DNA from: Monodelphis domestica
Taxonomy: Eukaryota > Chordata > Mammalia > Didelphimorphia > Didelphidae
DNA: 64,000 nucleotides
NCBI RefSeq assembly: GCF_027887165.1
Contig: NC_077234.1
Coordinates: forward strand, 170,474,388 to 170,538,387
Direction of reading: 5' to 3'
The position numbers and the translations under genes were made by a program. The first letter of the stretch is position 1, and the number at the start of each line of letters is the position of its first letter. Of this stretch, positions 1 to 11,710 are shown in pieces. The notes under the pieces are model-generated. The model made no database searches. It saw only the letters and a program-made list of their open reading frames with translations, and was not told where the DNA came from.

Positions 1-1343
1 GGCTCTTTGCCTTTCTTGAATGCCTCTTTTGATCTACATAATTATTGAGTTGACAGATGTCTGGTTTTACTCATGTTTGTATTTCTGTTATTACATTCGA
101 TTCCCTTTGCTACCTTGCTACTGACATTTTCAGCATTTTATATTGTCTCTTGCAAAATCTCCAGCTTCACAGACCTCTCTACTAGCTACCATGTTTACTA
201 CAAATAAGGCTTCATGTTCTGATTCTCCCCACTTCCTGTAACCATGTAGTCCTAGAGCCATAATTATATTTCCTAAGATGGGAGTAATATTTTCTTCACC
301 TCTTGCTAATGTGGCATTTCAACCACCTTGAATGTTGATCTTTGATCCTGACTCTGCTACTTTTAAGGGCCAAGAATCACAGGACAAGAACTACTAATCT
401 CTTTTGTATTTAATCATTACGTGTCATATACTTTAGAGTATAAAGGGGAATAGTGCCATGTGGAGGAAAAACATATACATATATACATAGAAAAATGTTG
501 TACAAGTTATAATCTATATCATCTAATCTATTGCTGATCTATAAGGTCTTAGAGTTTCATTACTTTTATAGCAGCCATCAATAATAGAAACCTTATAGTT
601 ACAACTGATTCTAGATATTCTAGATAAGATTTTTGTCACCTTCAATGACAAGAATTTATTTAGCTTTACATAAATACCTGCGAGTACAGGTGTATTCCAT
701 TTGACAAAATTAATTGAAATGTATCCTAGATTACGTCATGGCATTGATATTCAATTTTGTAACATTAGAAATAGTAATACAATTACTTATTCACCATTCT
801 TCTCTAATCATCAGAGATATAAATAATCTGGATGTCAAATAGAGACTAACTTTACAGCTTTGACACAACATGATTACATCAATGGGGTTTTTCTCTCAGT
901 TGGCACATTGCAAATTATTCACATTAGTAAATGGTCATCATATGATGCCATGGAAAAGAAAAAAGTCATCTTCTGGTAACAAACATTCTGTTAATGAATC
1001 AATTTGAATTTAAGAAAAAAATTTTGTTCTCATTGTCCATTTTTTGATACACTAGACAAATCCTTTTCAATTCATCAAGGCTTAATAAAGCTTTTACTCT
1101 GATAATCTACAGGATTACAAAACTATTTTGGAGTAAAACTTTATTGAATAATGTAAATCTATATATAGATCATGTGACTTTTCAGATTTTTATTTCTAAG
1201 TAGATCTAAAAATAATTACTGCACAGAACACATTTTTTTTAAATTTCTGAATGTTTATATGAAATACATTTCAACTATAAATATTTATAATGAAGAATTA
1301 AAAATATTTCTTCATGGGAGGGAACAGATTAGAAATGTACTTA
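1..1343. other. Unassigned AT-rich DNA, no gene or repeat recognised
   Basis: No open frame of note and no repeat family that I recognise. The stretch from about 650 to 1,000 has a mixed, non-repetitive look and holds a TTACGTCA (CRE/ATF-like) octamer near 734. It could be single-copy or conserved non-coding DNA, but nothing here proves that. Confidence 0.4.
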
Positions 1344-1354
1344 AACATCAGCAA
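1344..1354. repeat. Target-site duplication, left copy, of the antisense L1
   Basis: AACATCAGCAA here is repeated exactly at 6490-6500 and brackets the L1 precisely: the poly(A) end abuts this copy and the 5' end of the element abuts the other. This is the expected footprint of target-primed reverse transcription. Confidence 0.85.
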
Positions 1355-1726
1355 TAATTTTTTTTATTTTTTTAAACATTATTTTATTTGGTTATTTTCA
1401 AACGTTATTCATTACGAACAAAGATCACCTATTTTTTCCTCCTGCTCTCACCCCATCCCTCCCATTGGTGATGCGTGATTCCTCTGGGTATCACATGTGT
1501 CTTCAACCCGAGCCCATTTACATGCTATTGGTTTCAGTAGTAGGGTGTTCATTCAGAGTCTCTCTTCGATCATATCCCCTCCACCCCTGTAGTCAAGCTG
1601 TTGTCCTTCCTCTGTGTTTTTACTCTCACCTTTTGTCCTCTGCTTGTGGGTAGTGTTTTGTTTTTTTTTTCCTTGATCCCTGCAGGTTGTTCAGGGACAT
1701 TGCATTGAGACCAATGGAGAAGTCCA

Positions 1727-4088
1727 TTACTTTTGATTGTACCAAAGTGTATCAGTCTCAGTGTACAATTTTCTCCTGGCTTTGCTCCTTTTGCTCTGTA
1801 TCACTTCCTGGAGGTTGTTCCAGTCTCCATGGAATTCCTCCACTTTATTATTCCTTTGAGCACAATAGTATTCCATCACCAACATATACCACAATTTGTT
1901 CAGCCATTCCCCAATTGAAGGGCATCCCCTCATTTTCCAGTTTTTTGCTACCACAAAAAGCGCAGCTATGAATATTCTTGTACATGTCTTTTTACTTATT
2001 GTCTCTTTGGGGTACAAACCCAGCAGTGCTATGGCTGGATCAAAGGGCAGACAGTCTTTTATCACCCTTTGGGCATATTTCCAAATTGCCCTCCAGAAAG
2101 GTTGGATCAATTCACAACTCCACCAGCAATGAATTAATGTTCCCAGTTTGCCACATCCCCTCCAACATTCATTACTTCCCTTCACTGTCATTTTAGCCAA
2201 TCTGCTAGGTGTGAGGTGATACCTCAGAGCTGTTTTGATTTGCATCTCTCCAATTATCAGAGATTTAGAACACTTTCATGTGCTTATTAATAGTTTTGAT
2301 TTCTTTATCTGAAAACTGCCTGTTCATGTCCCCTGCACATTTATCAATTGGAGAATGGCTTGATTTTTTGTACAATTGGTTTAGCTCTTTATAAATTTGA
2401 GTAAATAGACTTTTGTCAGAGGTTTTTGTTATAAAGATTATTTCCCAATTTGTTGCTTCCCTTCTAATTTTGGTTACATTGGTTTTGTTTGTACAAAACT
2501 TTTTTAATTTGATGTAATCGAAATTATTTATTTTACATTTTGTGACTCTTTCTATGTCTTGCTTAGTTTAAAGTCTTTCCCTTCCCAAAGGTCTGACATA
2601 TATACTATTCTGTGTTTACCTAATTTACTTATAGTTTCCTTCTTTATGTTCAGGTCATTCACCCATTCTGAGTTTATCTTGGTGTAGAGTGTGAGGTATT
2701 GATCCAGACCTAATCTCTCCCACACTGTCTTCCAGTTTCCCCAGCAGTTTTTATCAAATAGTGGATTTTTGTCCCAAAACCTGGGGTCATTGTGTTTGTC
2801 ATAGACTGTCTTGCTGAGGTCACTTACCCCAAGTCTATTCCACTGATTGTCCTTTCTGTCTCTTAGCCAGTATCAAATTGTTTTGATGATTATTGCTTCA
2901 TATTATAATTTGAGATCTGGGACTGCAAGGCCCCCTTCCTTTTTATTTTTTGTCATTATTTCCCAGGATATCCTTGATCCTTTGTCCTTCCAAATGCACT
3001 TTGTTATGCTTTTTTCTAATTCAGTAAAAATATTTTTGGAAGTTCAATCGGTATGGCAATAAATAGATAGATAAGTTTGGGTAGGATGTTCATTTTTATT
3101 GTATTGGCTCATCCTACCCATGAGCTGTTAATATTTTTCCAATTTCAAGTTTTTTGATTTGTATGTCCAATTTAGTGATCTCTGCTCTCCATAATTTGTT
3201 ACTATATGCACTCAGGGATATGAATTTTCCTCTGAGTACTGCTTTGGCTGCATTCCATAAGGTTTGAAAGGATGTCTCACCATTGTCATTTTCTTCAATG
3301 AAATTATTGTTTCTAACAATTAACTAACTAACAGATTTTGGATCATCATATTATTTAATTTCCAATTGATTTTTTTATTTTGCTCTCCATGTCCCCTTAT
3401 TGATCATTATTTTTATTGACTTATGATCCGAAAAGTTTGCATTAATTATTTCTGCTTTTCTACATTTGTATGCCATGTTTTTATGATCTAGTGTATGGTC
3501 AATCTTTGTGAATGTGCCATGTGGTGCTGAAAAGAAGTTGTATTCCTTTTTGTCCCTATTTATTTTTCTCCATATATCTATCAACTAATTTTTCTAAAAT
3601 TTCATTCACCTCTTTTACCTCTTTTTTATTTATTTTTTGATTTGATTTATCTAAATTTGTTAGTGGTTGGTTCAGATCTCCCGCTAGTGTAGTTTTATTA
3701 TCTATTTCCCCCTTCAATTCTCCTAGTTTCTCTATTAGAAATTTGGGTCCTATACCATTTGGTACATACATGTTCATTAGTGATATTTCCTCATTGCCTA
3801 TACTCCCATTTATCAGGATGTATTTAACTTCCCTATCCCTTTTAATCAGGTCTATTTTTGCTTTGGCTTTGTCAGATATCATGATGCTATTCCTGCCATC
3901 TTTCTGTGAGTTGAGGCCCTATAGGTCTTACTTCAACCTTTAATTCTACCCTTGTGAATTTCTACCAGCTTCATGTGTGTTTTCTGAAGATAACATATGG
4001 TAGGGTTTTGGATTCTAATCCATTCTGCTATTTGTCTACGTTTTATGGGTGAGTTCATCCCATTCATGTTCATCTTTATGATTGCCAT
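1727..4088 (-). pseudogene. L1 ORF2 remnant (endonuclease plus C-terminal region)
   Basis: L1 ORF2 encodes the endonuclease/reverse transcriptase that nicks target DNA and copies L1 RNA in the nucleus. A likely start is the ATG at 4088 (protein begins MAIIKMNMNGMN). Endonuclease signatures are visible: a GDLN motif in the stretch 3882-3556 (GDFN in active L1s) and an SDH motif in 3584-3375. The C-terminal 172-residue open stretch (2245-1727) holds the cysteine-rich [14 protein letters not shown] region typical of the ORF2 C terminus and ends TDTLWYNQK. Between the two halves, near 3118, the reverse-transcriptase core is absent. Several stops and frame changes interrupt the rest. It is a dead copy. 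Confidence 0.9.
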
Positions 4089-4832
4089 TTGTGAGTTCCC
4101 CAGCATTTTGATATCCTCCCCTAATTCTGATCTTTCTTCTTTTGCTATTACCTTTTAAACCCGTGGTTTATTTTAAATCAGTCCACCTAGTCACCTCCCT
4201 TGTTTTGCTTCCCTTTCTAGCCCCTCCATTTTTGTTCCCTTCCCACCCCCTCCCTTTCCCGCCTTTTTTTTTATTCCCTTCCTCTCTCCCTCCCCCCCCC
4301 CCTTGCTTTTCCCTTCTCCCTTACCCTGTTGGATAAGATAGAATTCAAGATCCCAATGGATCTAGATGATCTTCCCTCTCAGAGTTGGTTTCACTGAGAG
4401 TAAGGTTTAAGTAATACCAATTAGCACATTTTTCCTCTTCTTCTTATAAGAGAATTATTCCCCTCCCCTTCCCGTGTGTATCTTTGTGTGAAAAATCTTG
4501 TTCTATTTAATTTATTTCTATTTCTTCAAGTATACCTTAGTGCCATCATTGAATCCCCCTATTTTTTCTTTCTTTTTTTTCTCCCTCCCTTCCAATTCAT
4601 GTTAATGCCCCAATCTTTCCCTATGAGTGATTCTTCTGATTACTCTATTAATGCATACAGTTTTTGAAAGTCACATATAACATTTCCTTCATATGTTAGT
4701 GTATGTAATTTGATCTAATTGTGGCCCTTATAGAAGAGAGTTTGAATAAAAGAGAAAAAAAAACACTTTTCTCCTTTTTCCTTTCTTGCATATTTACCTT
4801 TTCATGTTTCTCTTGCTCTTTGTGTTTGGATG

Positions 4833-5598
4833 TCAAACTTTCCACTGAGTTCTGGTCTTTTCTTTATATTTGGAAATCTTCTATTTTGTCAAATCCCCAT
4901 ACTTTCCCCTGGAAGTATATAGTCAGTTTTGATGGGTAGCTGATTCTTGGTTGAAGACCCAATTTTCTTGCCTTTCTGAATATTGTGTTCCAGGCTTTAT
5001 GGGCTATTAGCGTGTTCGCTGCTAGGTTATGTGTGATCCCTATTGATGAGCCTCTGTATCTGAAGTTTCTCTTCCTAACTTCTTGTAATATTTTCTCCTT
5101 AGCTTGGAAGCTCTTGAATTTGGCAATTAAATTCCTAGGGGTTGTCTTTTGGGGATTTAGTATAGAGGGTGTTCTATGAACTCTTTTGATTTCTATTTTG
5201 CCCCCTTGTTTGAGAACATCTGGGCAATTCTCTTCTATGATTTCTTGTAGTATGGCATCGAGATTTTTGTTAATCTTTGGTTTTTCAGGTAGACCAATGA
5301 TTCTCAGATTTACTCACCTTCCTCTGTTTTCCTGGTCTTTCACCTTGTCAGTGAGACATTTTATGTTTTCTTCTAATTCATTAATTTTTTGACTTTGCTT
5401 TATTAATTCTTGCTGTTTTGCAAGATCACTGTCTTCCAGTTGGTTAATTCTGGCCTTTAAGGACTGGTTTTGCTTTTCATTTTGATCTGCATTTCTGTTA
5501 GAGGCTTCCAGCTGTTTCTCCAATTGTGAGATTTTGTCTGTCAGGCTAAAGACCTCTTTCTGAATTTGTTCCCATTTTTCTAGCCAGGAGGTTTCCAT
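4833..5598 (-). pseudogene. L1 ORF1 remnant (RNA-binding chaperone)
   Basis: ORF1p is the trimeric coiled-coil RNA chaperone that packages L1 RNA. The first 94 residues (5598-5314) start METSWLEKWEQIQKE and form a clear heptad-type coiled coil rich in Glu, Lys, Gln and Leu. After a TGA near 5313 the same frame continues with RIIGLPEK and later LIAKFKSFQAKEKIL, which is the conserved RRM/C-terminal part. The total of about 255 codons is shorter than the roughly 340 of human ORF1p, with the difference in the coiled coil. At least one nonsense change makes it non-functional. Confidence 0.82.
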
Positions 5599-6489
5599 CT
5601 TTTAGATGAGCTCCATTTTTAGTTCTTCCAGAGCATAATAATGATTTCCTTTTTGGGGGGCATGTTTTGATTTCGTTTGCATTTCATCATTTTTTTTCGT
5701 CTGTAGCCTGTGTTTTCCCTCCATAAAAGTTTTCAATAGTCACTTTTTTCCCTTTCTTCTTGGAGGGTTGATCTTGGGCACTCTGAGCCATCCCTTTGGT
5801 GGTTTTCCCTTTCCTTTTCAGTCAGAAATCTGAGTGAAATGGGTGGATTTTGATGTTTTTGACTCAGGCTGACTCTTCCCAGTCTCCAAAGTTTGTTAGC
5901 ACGCCTGCCCATGAGCACTATAGTCTCTTCTCTCCTCTCCAATGCATGGAGGTTTCCCCTGTAAAATCACTCCGTGGGGTAGTTCCTTGGTAGTCCTTGT
6001 CCATTCCCAAGGACCCTGGCATGCCCCCCCCCACTACAGTGAGGAGTAGAGGAGATTTTTCTTTAGGCAGTTTCTAGAGCCTCCACGGCATTCGCAGTTT
6101 GCAGGGGTCCCCTGCAGTCTGTGCGCTCTCCAGAGAAACTTCTCTGAGTGTTTTTTACCTGGGGGTCCTCCTTAGATCCCAAGGACCCTGAAGTGCTCCC
6201 CTCTCACTGCAGAGACATTCCTCACTCACTTGCTGTCTCCAGTGAGTGCGCTGGGGTGGGGTAGGGCAGCTCAGCTCAGCTTAGCTCACTCTTGGCAGTG
6301 AGCTTTCTCTCCCTCTTATAGTGTGGAATTGTTCAAACTCCATGTACCTTCATTGCTGTGGGGGTGCTGGAGAGTCCCTCCAATCTTCCAAAGATGATTT
6401 TTAAGCTCTTTTGAGGTAGTCTATTTCATTAAGTATGGGGAGAGGAAGCAATTTGCGTCTAGATTGCCTCCATGTTTACCTGGAAGTCT
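5599..6489 (-). promoter_or_regulatory. L1 5' UTR with presumed internal promoter
   Basis: About 890 bp between the ORF1 start and the 5' target duplication, GC-richer than its surroundings, beginning on the minus strand GGTAAACATGGAGGCAATCT. L1 5' UTRs carry an internal Pol II promoter; that role is inferred from position. A 69-codon open stretch (5942-5733, minus) lies inside it, but nothing suggests it is a real protein. Confidence 0.6.
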
Positions 6490-6500
6490 AACATCAGCAA
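6490..6500. repeat. Target-site duplication, right copy, of the antisense L1
   Basis: Exact repeat of 1344-1354 (AACATCAGCAA), directly next to the L1 5' end. Confidence 0.85.
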
Positions 6501-7589
6501 ATTTTAAGACATTTTATGTATAAAATAAAATAAATTTGTGGGATTAAGTGATACAGATTGACTCAATTTACCTTTAAATCCTATAAATATCCTAAAAATT
6601 GTTCTTGATAATGTCTTTTTACCTCACCTTTATTTCTTGATATTTCCTCCTTATTCCCCACACAAAGTGCTGTCTTGTATAAATACAATGGTCATACTTA
6701 GAGAGAACTTAGTCTTGTGATTGAGCAATAGCTGAAGAATTTGAAGTTTTGGTTTTTAATCTTCCCTTATTTCTTAATCAGCTGATAAATATCAGTAGTC
6801 ACTAATATTTTCTAACCCATAATTTCCAAATTTATGAAATATGGATAACAGATGGTTTTTAAGGTTCATTCCAGGTCTAAAAATCTGGAAAACTATGATT
6901 CTATCTGCTTCTATTCATTAATAGTATGCAACTCAATGAAAATATTTGTATAGTGATTTTAGTTCTTTGATATGTGAATTAATAATTAGTTTAAGAATCA
7001 TCAGTCTCCAATAGGATTAAGCTTAATGATCTCTAAATAGAAAAATGCAATTGTTAAAAAGAGCATACATGTCACTGTGCTTTCCAAGTGACTGAAATTA
7101 AATTTAGGGCTGTAACAGATAATAGACTTCATGGGAATTTGCTTTCTTATAACTCTGTATTATTTCATGGTGGAAAAGTTTCTTTTTTTCCTTTTTAACC
7201 ACCATAAGTCAACTAACTATTATCCTGTTTTATTGTTTTACTTTATATGATAGGTAAATTTCCAATATATTCTGTGTTCTTTGTGCTATAATACTTCCTA
7301 ATATTATCAATGTAAGTGTTCTTTCCAATAGGACAGATTTCAACATACCTAATTCATCCTATTCCTTGAAATTATATTTGATAAAATATCCACAAAGAAT
7401 TTACCAATAAGTTTGGAACATCTGGTTCAGCTGAAATTAAATATATACCTATACATTACTTAAAGTGTGAATGTATACAAAATAACTATTGTTATGTCAC
7501 TGGACCATGCCTTTTTTATTGTTGTTATTCATCCCTGATGATAGCATGCCACTTTTTAATACTGGTAATATACAAGAACCCATTTGCAC
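6501..7589. other. Unassigned AT-rich DNA between L1 and retrovirus
   Basis: No coding frame and no recognised repeat. The last bases before 7590 form the left flank of the retroviral cluster. Confidence 0.4.
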
Positions 7590-8413
7590 TGAGAGATGGT
7601 ATTTTGCAAAAGAAATGAGTTTGTAAGCAAGTGCCATAGAATGCGGTGGAGCAGGAAAGACAGGAGAGAGCCTGATTGGAATCTTGAAGAGGGAAGGAGT
7701 TGAACTGCTAGCTTGGGAGAGTTGCTTGTGGACTCTGAGGAGAGAGCCAGCTCAGAGACCCCTACTCAAACCCTTGGAAGTGAAACTGACTTCTGCCAAG
7801 CATTTCCTATCAAAACTGAGATCTGCATAATCCTGAAACCTTTCCTGTCACACTAAGAAGAACAAGACCAGAGAGAGCAGATTCTTGAGGGGTTTTCCCC
7901 TGGGATAGAATGAACCTCTCCTACTATCTGACTTCTCACCTGCTCCAACTAATACCTAGAGACTTATTTCCTTCATGGATTTAGCCTAGGATTAGACAGC
8001 ATAGGAAAGAAATTCTAGATAGAGAGGAGTTTCAGATTGGCCTCAACTTTAGCTGAGGGCTAATAAGACTTACCATGGATGCTTGTTTCATTAGCTTAGG
8101 GAAACCTTACATCCCTCTTTCCTGATCCTATCCCTGTTTTACTTCATACAAATAAATTATACATCAATGAGAAGCAGTCAGATCTATCACACAGAACCAT
8201 AAGGAGGAGACACAGACATTTGAATTTTATCCTGTAGAAAGGAACTCAAACTCCCAGTCAACCATCATTGAACTCTCTCTCAGGTTAGCACTCTGTCTCT
8301 GGGAAGAACACTTAAAACGATCTAGGTTATGTAAAACCCTACTCAACTGTATATACAATCTTCTAAGATATTTAATTTCCATTTTACAGTGTGCTTTAGT
8401 ATCCCTTTTAATA
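7590..8413 (+). repeat. 5' LTR of the outer retrovirus
   Basis: Begins TGAGAGATGG and ends TTTTAATA. A near copy lies at 22,382-23,218. A polyadenylation signal (CAAATAAATTA) sits about 250 bp before the end, followed by a GCAGTCAGATC block seen in the same place in the LTR at 30,560-31,450. The first ~575 bp match the right LTR with only about seven differences; the last ~250 bp match much less well. Confidence 0.88.
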
Positions 8414-8416
8414 GTT

Positions 8417-8434
8417 TGGTGAGCCAGGTACAAT
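8417..8434 (+). other. Primer-binding site, tRNA-Arg-like
   Basis: TGGTGAGCCAGG starts three bases after the LTR. The complement of tRNA-Arg (ACG) reads TGGCGAGCCAGCCAGG, so this looks like an arginine site with a CpG decayed to TpG. The related provirus at 31,452 has TGGCAGAGCCAGC, again closest to arginine. Confidence 0.6.
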
Positions 8435-8599
8435 TTTGAATCTACTCACATTTTGAGCAGATTTAAAGTCAGGAAAAGGCCTGTGAAACCTGAGCAATAG
8501 TAGTACTGGCATACATTGTTGTTTCCCTGAGCTTAGAGCTAAACTTCATCTAGTAATTAAGCCAACCAATCAGAAGAGATCACTGCTTCTGGGGTGGCA

Positions 8600-9340
8600 G
8601 AGAAACTCTTAAAGAGTCAGTTTTAAGCAACATTTTTCCTTTGGAAAGAGACTTGTGGAACAAAAATAAGTGTAATAAGAATGATGGGACTAATGACTAT
8701 TCCGGGGCAATTTCTGATGCTGTGTTACAGTTTTATTTTTATCACCATACCTGAATTCCTATATTATCACCTAAATATATATGGCAGTTTTCAATGGCTA
8801 AAGATAGAAATGGATAAGGCAATATGTTTTCTTCTATTGATTGCAGGAGTAATTCTCTCATTCCTGTAGCTCTACCATGTATTAAAAAGATGTGTGAAAC
8901 TGTTTAGTGGCAGAAAGATTGAGGCAATAAAAAATGATTTAAAACTGATGATTGTAACACTAAAGGAAGAGATAGCTCAACTAGAATTCAAGCTAAAAAA
9001 AGTGACAGGGAAACTGGAAAGTTTAAAGAATGGCCAAGCTGAACAACAAGAGACCTCAGCCAATGCAAATGAAACCAAAGAGGCTCATGAAGACAGTAAT
9101 GGGGCAATACCCCTTCTCTCATTCCATGACATTACCAGTCTTCAGTCAGATAGGGGAATCATTCATATCAAAACACACAAGTCATTCATAACCAGAGACC
9201 TTGAACACCTAAGGAAGAGAATTCCTAGTTTTTATGTCGAATCAATAAAATGCATAAAAGTTTGCAATGCATTCAGACTTTTTGACCCCACATTTGAAGA
9301 TATAGAACATCTTCTCTCAGAACTTTTTCTCTAAAAGAAA
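8600..9340 (+). pseudogene. gag remnant 1 (hydrophobic N terminus, coiled coil, capsid start)
   Basis: Gag is the structural polyprotein. The first open stretch (8681-8869) is strongly hydrophobic with two candidate membrane segments around the block FQWLKIEMDK. The next (8894-9334) has a Glu/Lys/Gln coiled coil, then a capsid-like segment with IIHIKTHKSF and DPTFEDIEHLLSELF. The same blocks occur at 14.5-15.2 kb and 31.7-32.5 kb (FQWLKIELDR; IIYIKTHKPF; DPNFVDTEKCLSELF). The hydrophobic start is unusual for a gamma-type Gag, which normally starts with a myristoylated matrix. The remainder of gag and most of pol are absent before the integrase part. Confidence 0.75.
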
Positions 9341-9439
9341 GAAGGAGCAATTTATTAATGAGACTAGGAGTAACCCAGGTTTAATTTCTTGGCTTAAGAT
9401 TGGGCACAATTTAGAACTTTCCATTGTCCAAAATCTGAG

Positions 9440-10730
9440 ATTTCTAGATCAGTCAAGACAAGGTCACATATCACAACTCTTAGATGCAGTTCAATTACCA
9501 AATGAAGTGGCTGTAATCCACTGTAAAGCTCACTGCTTTGGCAAAGAAAAGATATCATGGGGGAATAACAGGGCTGATAAAACCACAAATTTTTCAACTA
9601 GATTTGGATCAATACATGTGCTGAACTTCTCTCTAGTGGAAAAGCAAGAAATCACACAAGCTTATAATGAAAGAGAGGTTCAGTCATGGAAACAGCAATT
9701 GGGAGCCAAGCTAGTGCATGGGATTTGGATAGCAGAAGGAGGGAAAGCCATTTTGTCTAGGACATTATACTTCCATTTATGTAATGTCATGTACTCAAAA
9801 AGACATTATGGCACTTGTGCCCTGAAAGACAGCATCAGGAGATTTTGGACAGCTCCAGGAATATCAACATATGTAATAAGAGTCTGCCAGGCATGTGCTC
9901 TTTGTAAGCAATACAATCAAGGGAACTTTAAAAGCAAAGGGTTAGGGGTAGAACTTTAGCTGTCACACCCTTTGAATGATTACAAATCAGCTTCATTAAC
10001 ATGCTCAGTGATAAAGGCTAATAAATATGCTCTAGTGATCATGGATAGGCTAACCAGGTGGCTTGAAACTTACCCAGCCAAGAAAAACAATACACCCTTT
10101 GTAGTTAAAACCCTTTTAAAAGAAATCATTCTCAGATATGGCATTCCGGACAAATAGATTCTGATAGAGGAAGCCATTTTGCATCTGAATTTCTACAAGA
10201 AATCTATCAGAATTTGGGAATAAAAGGAAATCTGCACACGATCTATCACCCCATAAGTGCAGAGCAAGTGGAATGTCTTAATAGAGATCTCAGGATTGCA
10301 GTGGGAAAGTTATGTACCCAAATACACCTTAACTGGACAGAAGTTCTCCCACTTGCACTATTCCATCTAAGAACAATGCCTTGAGGAGATTTACACATAT
10401 CTCCCTACTAACTATTGTAAGGATAGCCACTTTGGCAAGGAAGAACCATAAAACCATCTTACATTTTCATGCTGGGAGGAGAATACCAACTACACAGTTA
10501 TTTACCAACCCAAAAGACAGGCTAAAATAATTATATAATCTTGGAGAGTACCATTAGACTTTGCACTGCATAACATCAACCCTGGAGATAGTATATGTAA
10601 AAAATCTTTGACAGAAAGATGGTAACAGGCCCAAAATGGAATGGACCACATCATGTGGCATAACACCTACCTTAATAAAAATCATAGGAAAAGACTCATG
10701 GTATCATGGATCACATGTGAAACACCGAAA
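9440..10730 (+). pseudogene. Integrase remnant 1
   Basis: Integrase joins viral DNA to the host chromosome. A zinc-binding N-terminal segment is recognisable (RFWTAPGI, then CQACALCKQYN), followed by the catalytic-core opening ALVIMDRLTRWLETYPAKKN and, past 10,150, segments matching the downstream core and C-terminal part. The matching copy is at 20,126-21,100 (VIVDRLTRWPEVFPARKN). The order of parts and the motifs fit class I retroviruses. It is broken in several places. Confidence 0.78.
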
Positions 10731-11710
10731 TGCCTTGACTAACTCAAAAGAAACAAATCAGAAAACATTCCAGACCAAACACAAGATGAAATGACCCAGA
10801 GTGAGACTGACAGGAGTAGGAGAACACAAATACTGACAGCTTAGATAAAAGTGATGTTGAGACATAAAATAATGACAGAAGGACTGATTCTTAAAATTTG
10901 AAAAGATGAAAAACCCATTACACTCTCAAACAAGAAAACTATCATACACAAACAAAAGAGCTTATTGCAACTGAAATACTCTACATGGATTTTCACCCAC
11001 ACTCATACAATCTCAATCATTCTTACACACCCCCACTCATGTGATCAGACACAAATCATATACATACAAATGCTCTAGTTCAAGAGGAAAGAGAATATAC
11101 AATCAATAATAGGCAATAGCCAACATGTTTCCAGAAAAGATGAAGACAGATCAACCAATAATCAGGAACAGAAGAAAACTTCCAGAACCAACAATGGATT
11201 TGAATGAACTATAAGGGACAGATAAATACCCATTACCCATGAACAATCTGGAACAGAGATTTTCATGGGACAGGTCATGTAAGATAGTGTGCCAGGAACA
11301 TATTAACTTCACATTAGGGACATGTGTCCAACACACACACAGCTCCATAGAAAGAAGATAGACCCCTTCATGACCACAAAACACACTGACTTAGGAGTCC
11401 TGTCATAAATAAGCAGGATCCATAACAATGAAAAATGTAAAATATTGTAAATAAAGTTCTTCCAGGACTCAAACAGATAAAAAGGATGAAAGAACCTTTT
11501 TGTCTGGTTGACTCCAAAGCAGAAATGTTGTATATATGTAACATATGTATGCATACCACATGTAAATGTCATATAGTGGGAATTACATGCACATAATGTA
11601 AATCACATGGCAATAACCTACTAACACCACAAAGAGATTAAAAGATAGAGGTATCACTAACAACAGTAGGACTAACAAAGATAGGATAACACAGAGTAGG
11701 GAAAGCATAG
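10731..11710 (+). other. Retroviral non-coding tail 1, first part
   Basis: AC-rich DNA after the integrase, without any recognisable envelope-like frame. It resembles 18,050-18,585 and 21,100-22,380, which hold the same position in the other units (shared GGGAAAGCATAG near 11,698 and 18,549). It is interrupted at 11,711 by a solo LTR. Confidence 0.55.

Larger units (their letters stand above)
1355..6489 (-). mobile_element. L1 LINE, both ends present, internally deleted
   Basis: The element reads right to left: 5' UTR (about 6489-5599), ORF1 (5598-4833), an inter-ORF pyrimidine-rich stretch on the plus strand, ORF2 (from about 4088), a 3' UTR and a T-rich tract at 1355-1375 that is the poly(A) tail of the minus strand. 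An 11-bp duplication at 1344-1354 and 6490-6500 marks both ends. ORF2 passes from the end of the endonuclease straight to the last third of the reverse-transcriptase protein near 3118, so roughly 2 kb, including the catalytic RT core, is missing. The copy cannot be autonomous. The 5' end is intact, so the loss happened after insertion or the copy arose from a deleted RNA. Confidence 0.92.

Noticed and set aside
4170-4330. Pyrimidine-rich tract as a regulatory or triplex element
   Set aside because: It is the normal inter-ORF region of the antisense L1 and recurs at 38,150-38,350.
8894-9334. 146-codon open stretch as a stand-alone coiled-coil protein
   Set aside because: Its capsid-type block recurs at 14,985 and 32,200 in the same retroviral context, so it is a gag fossil.
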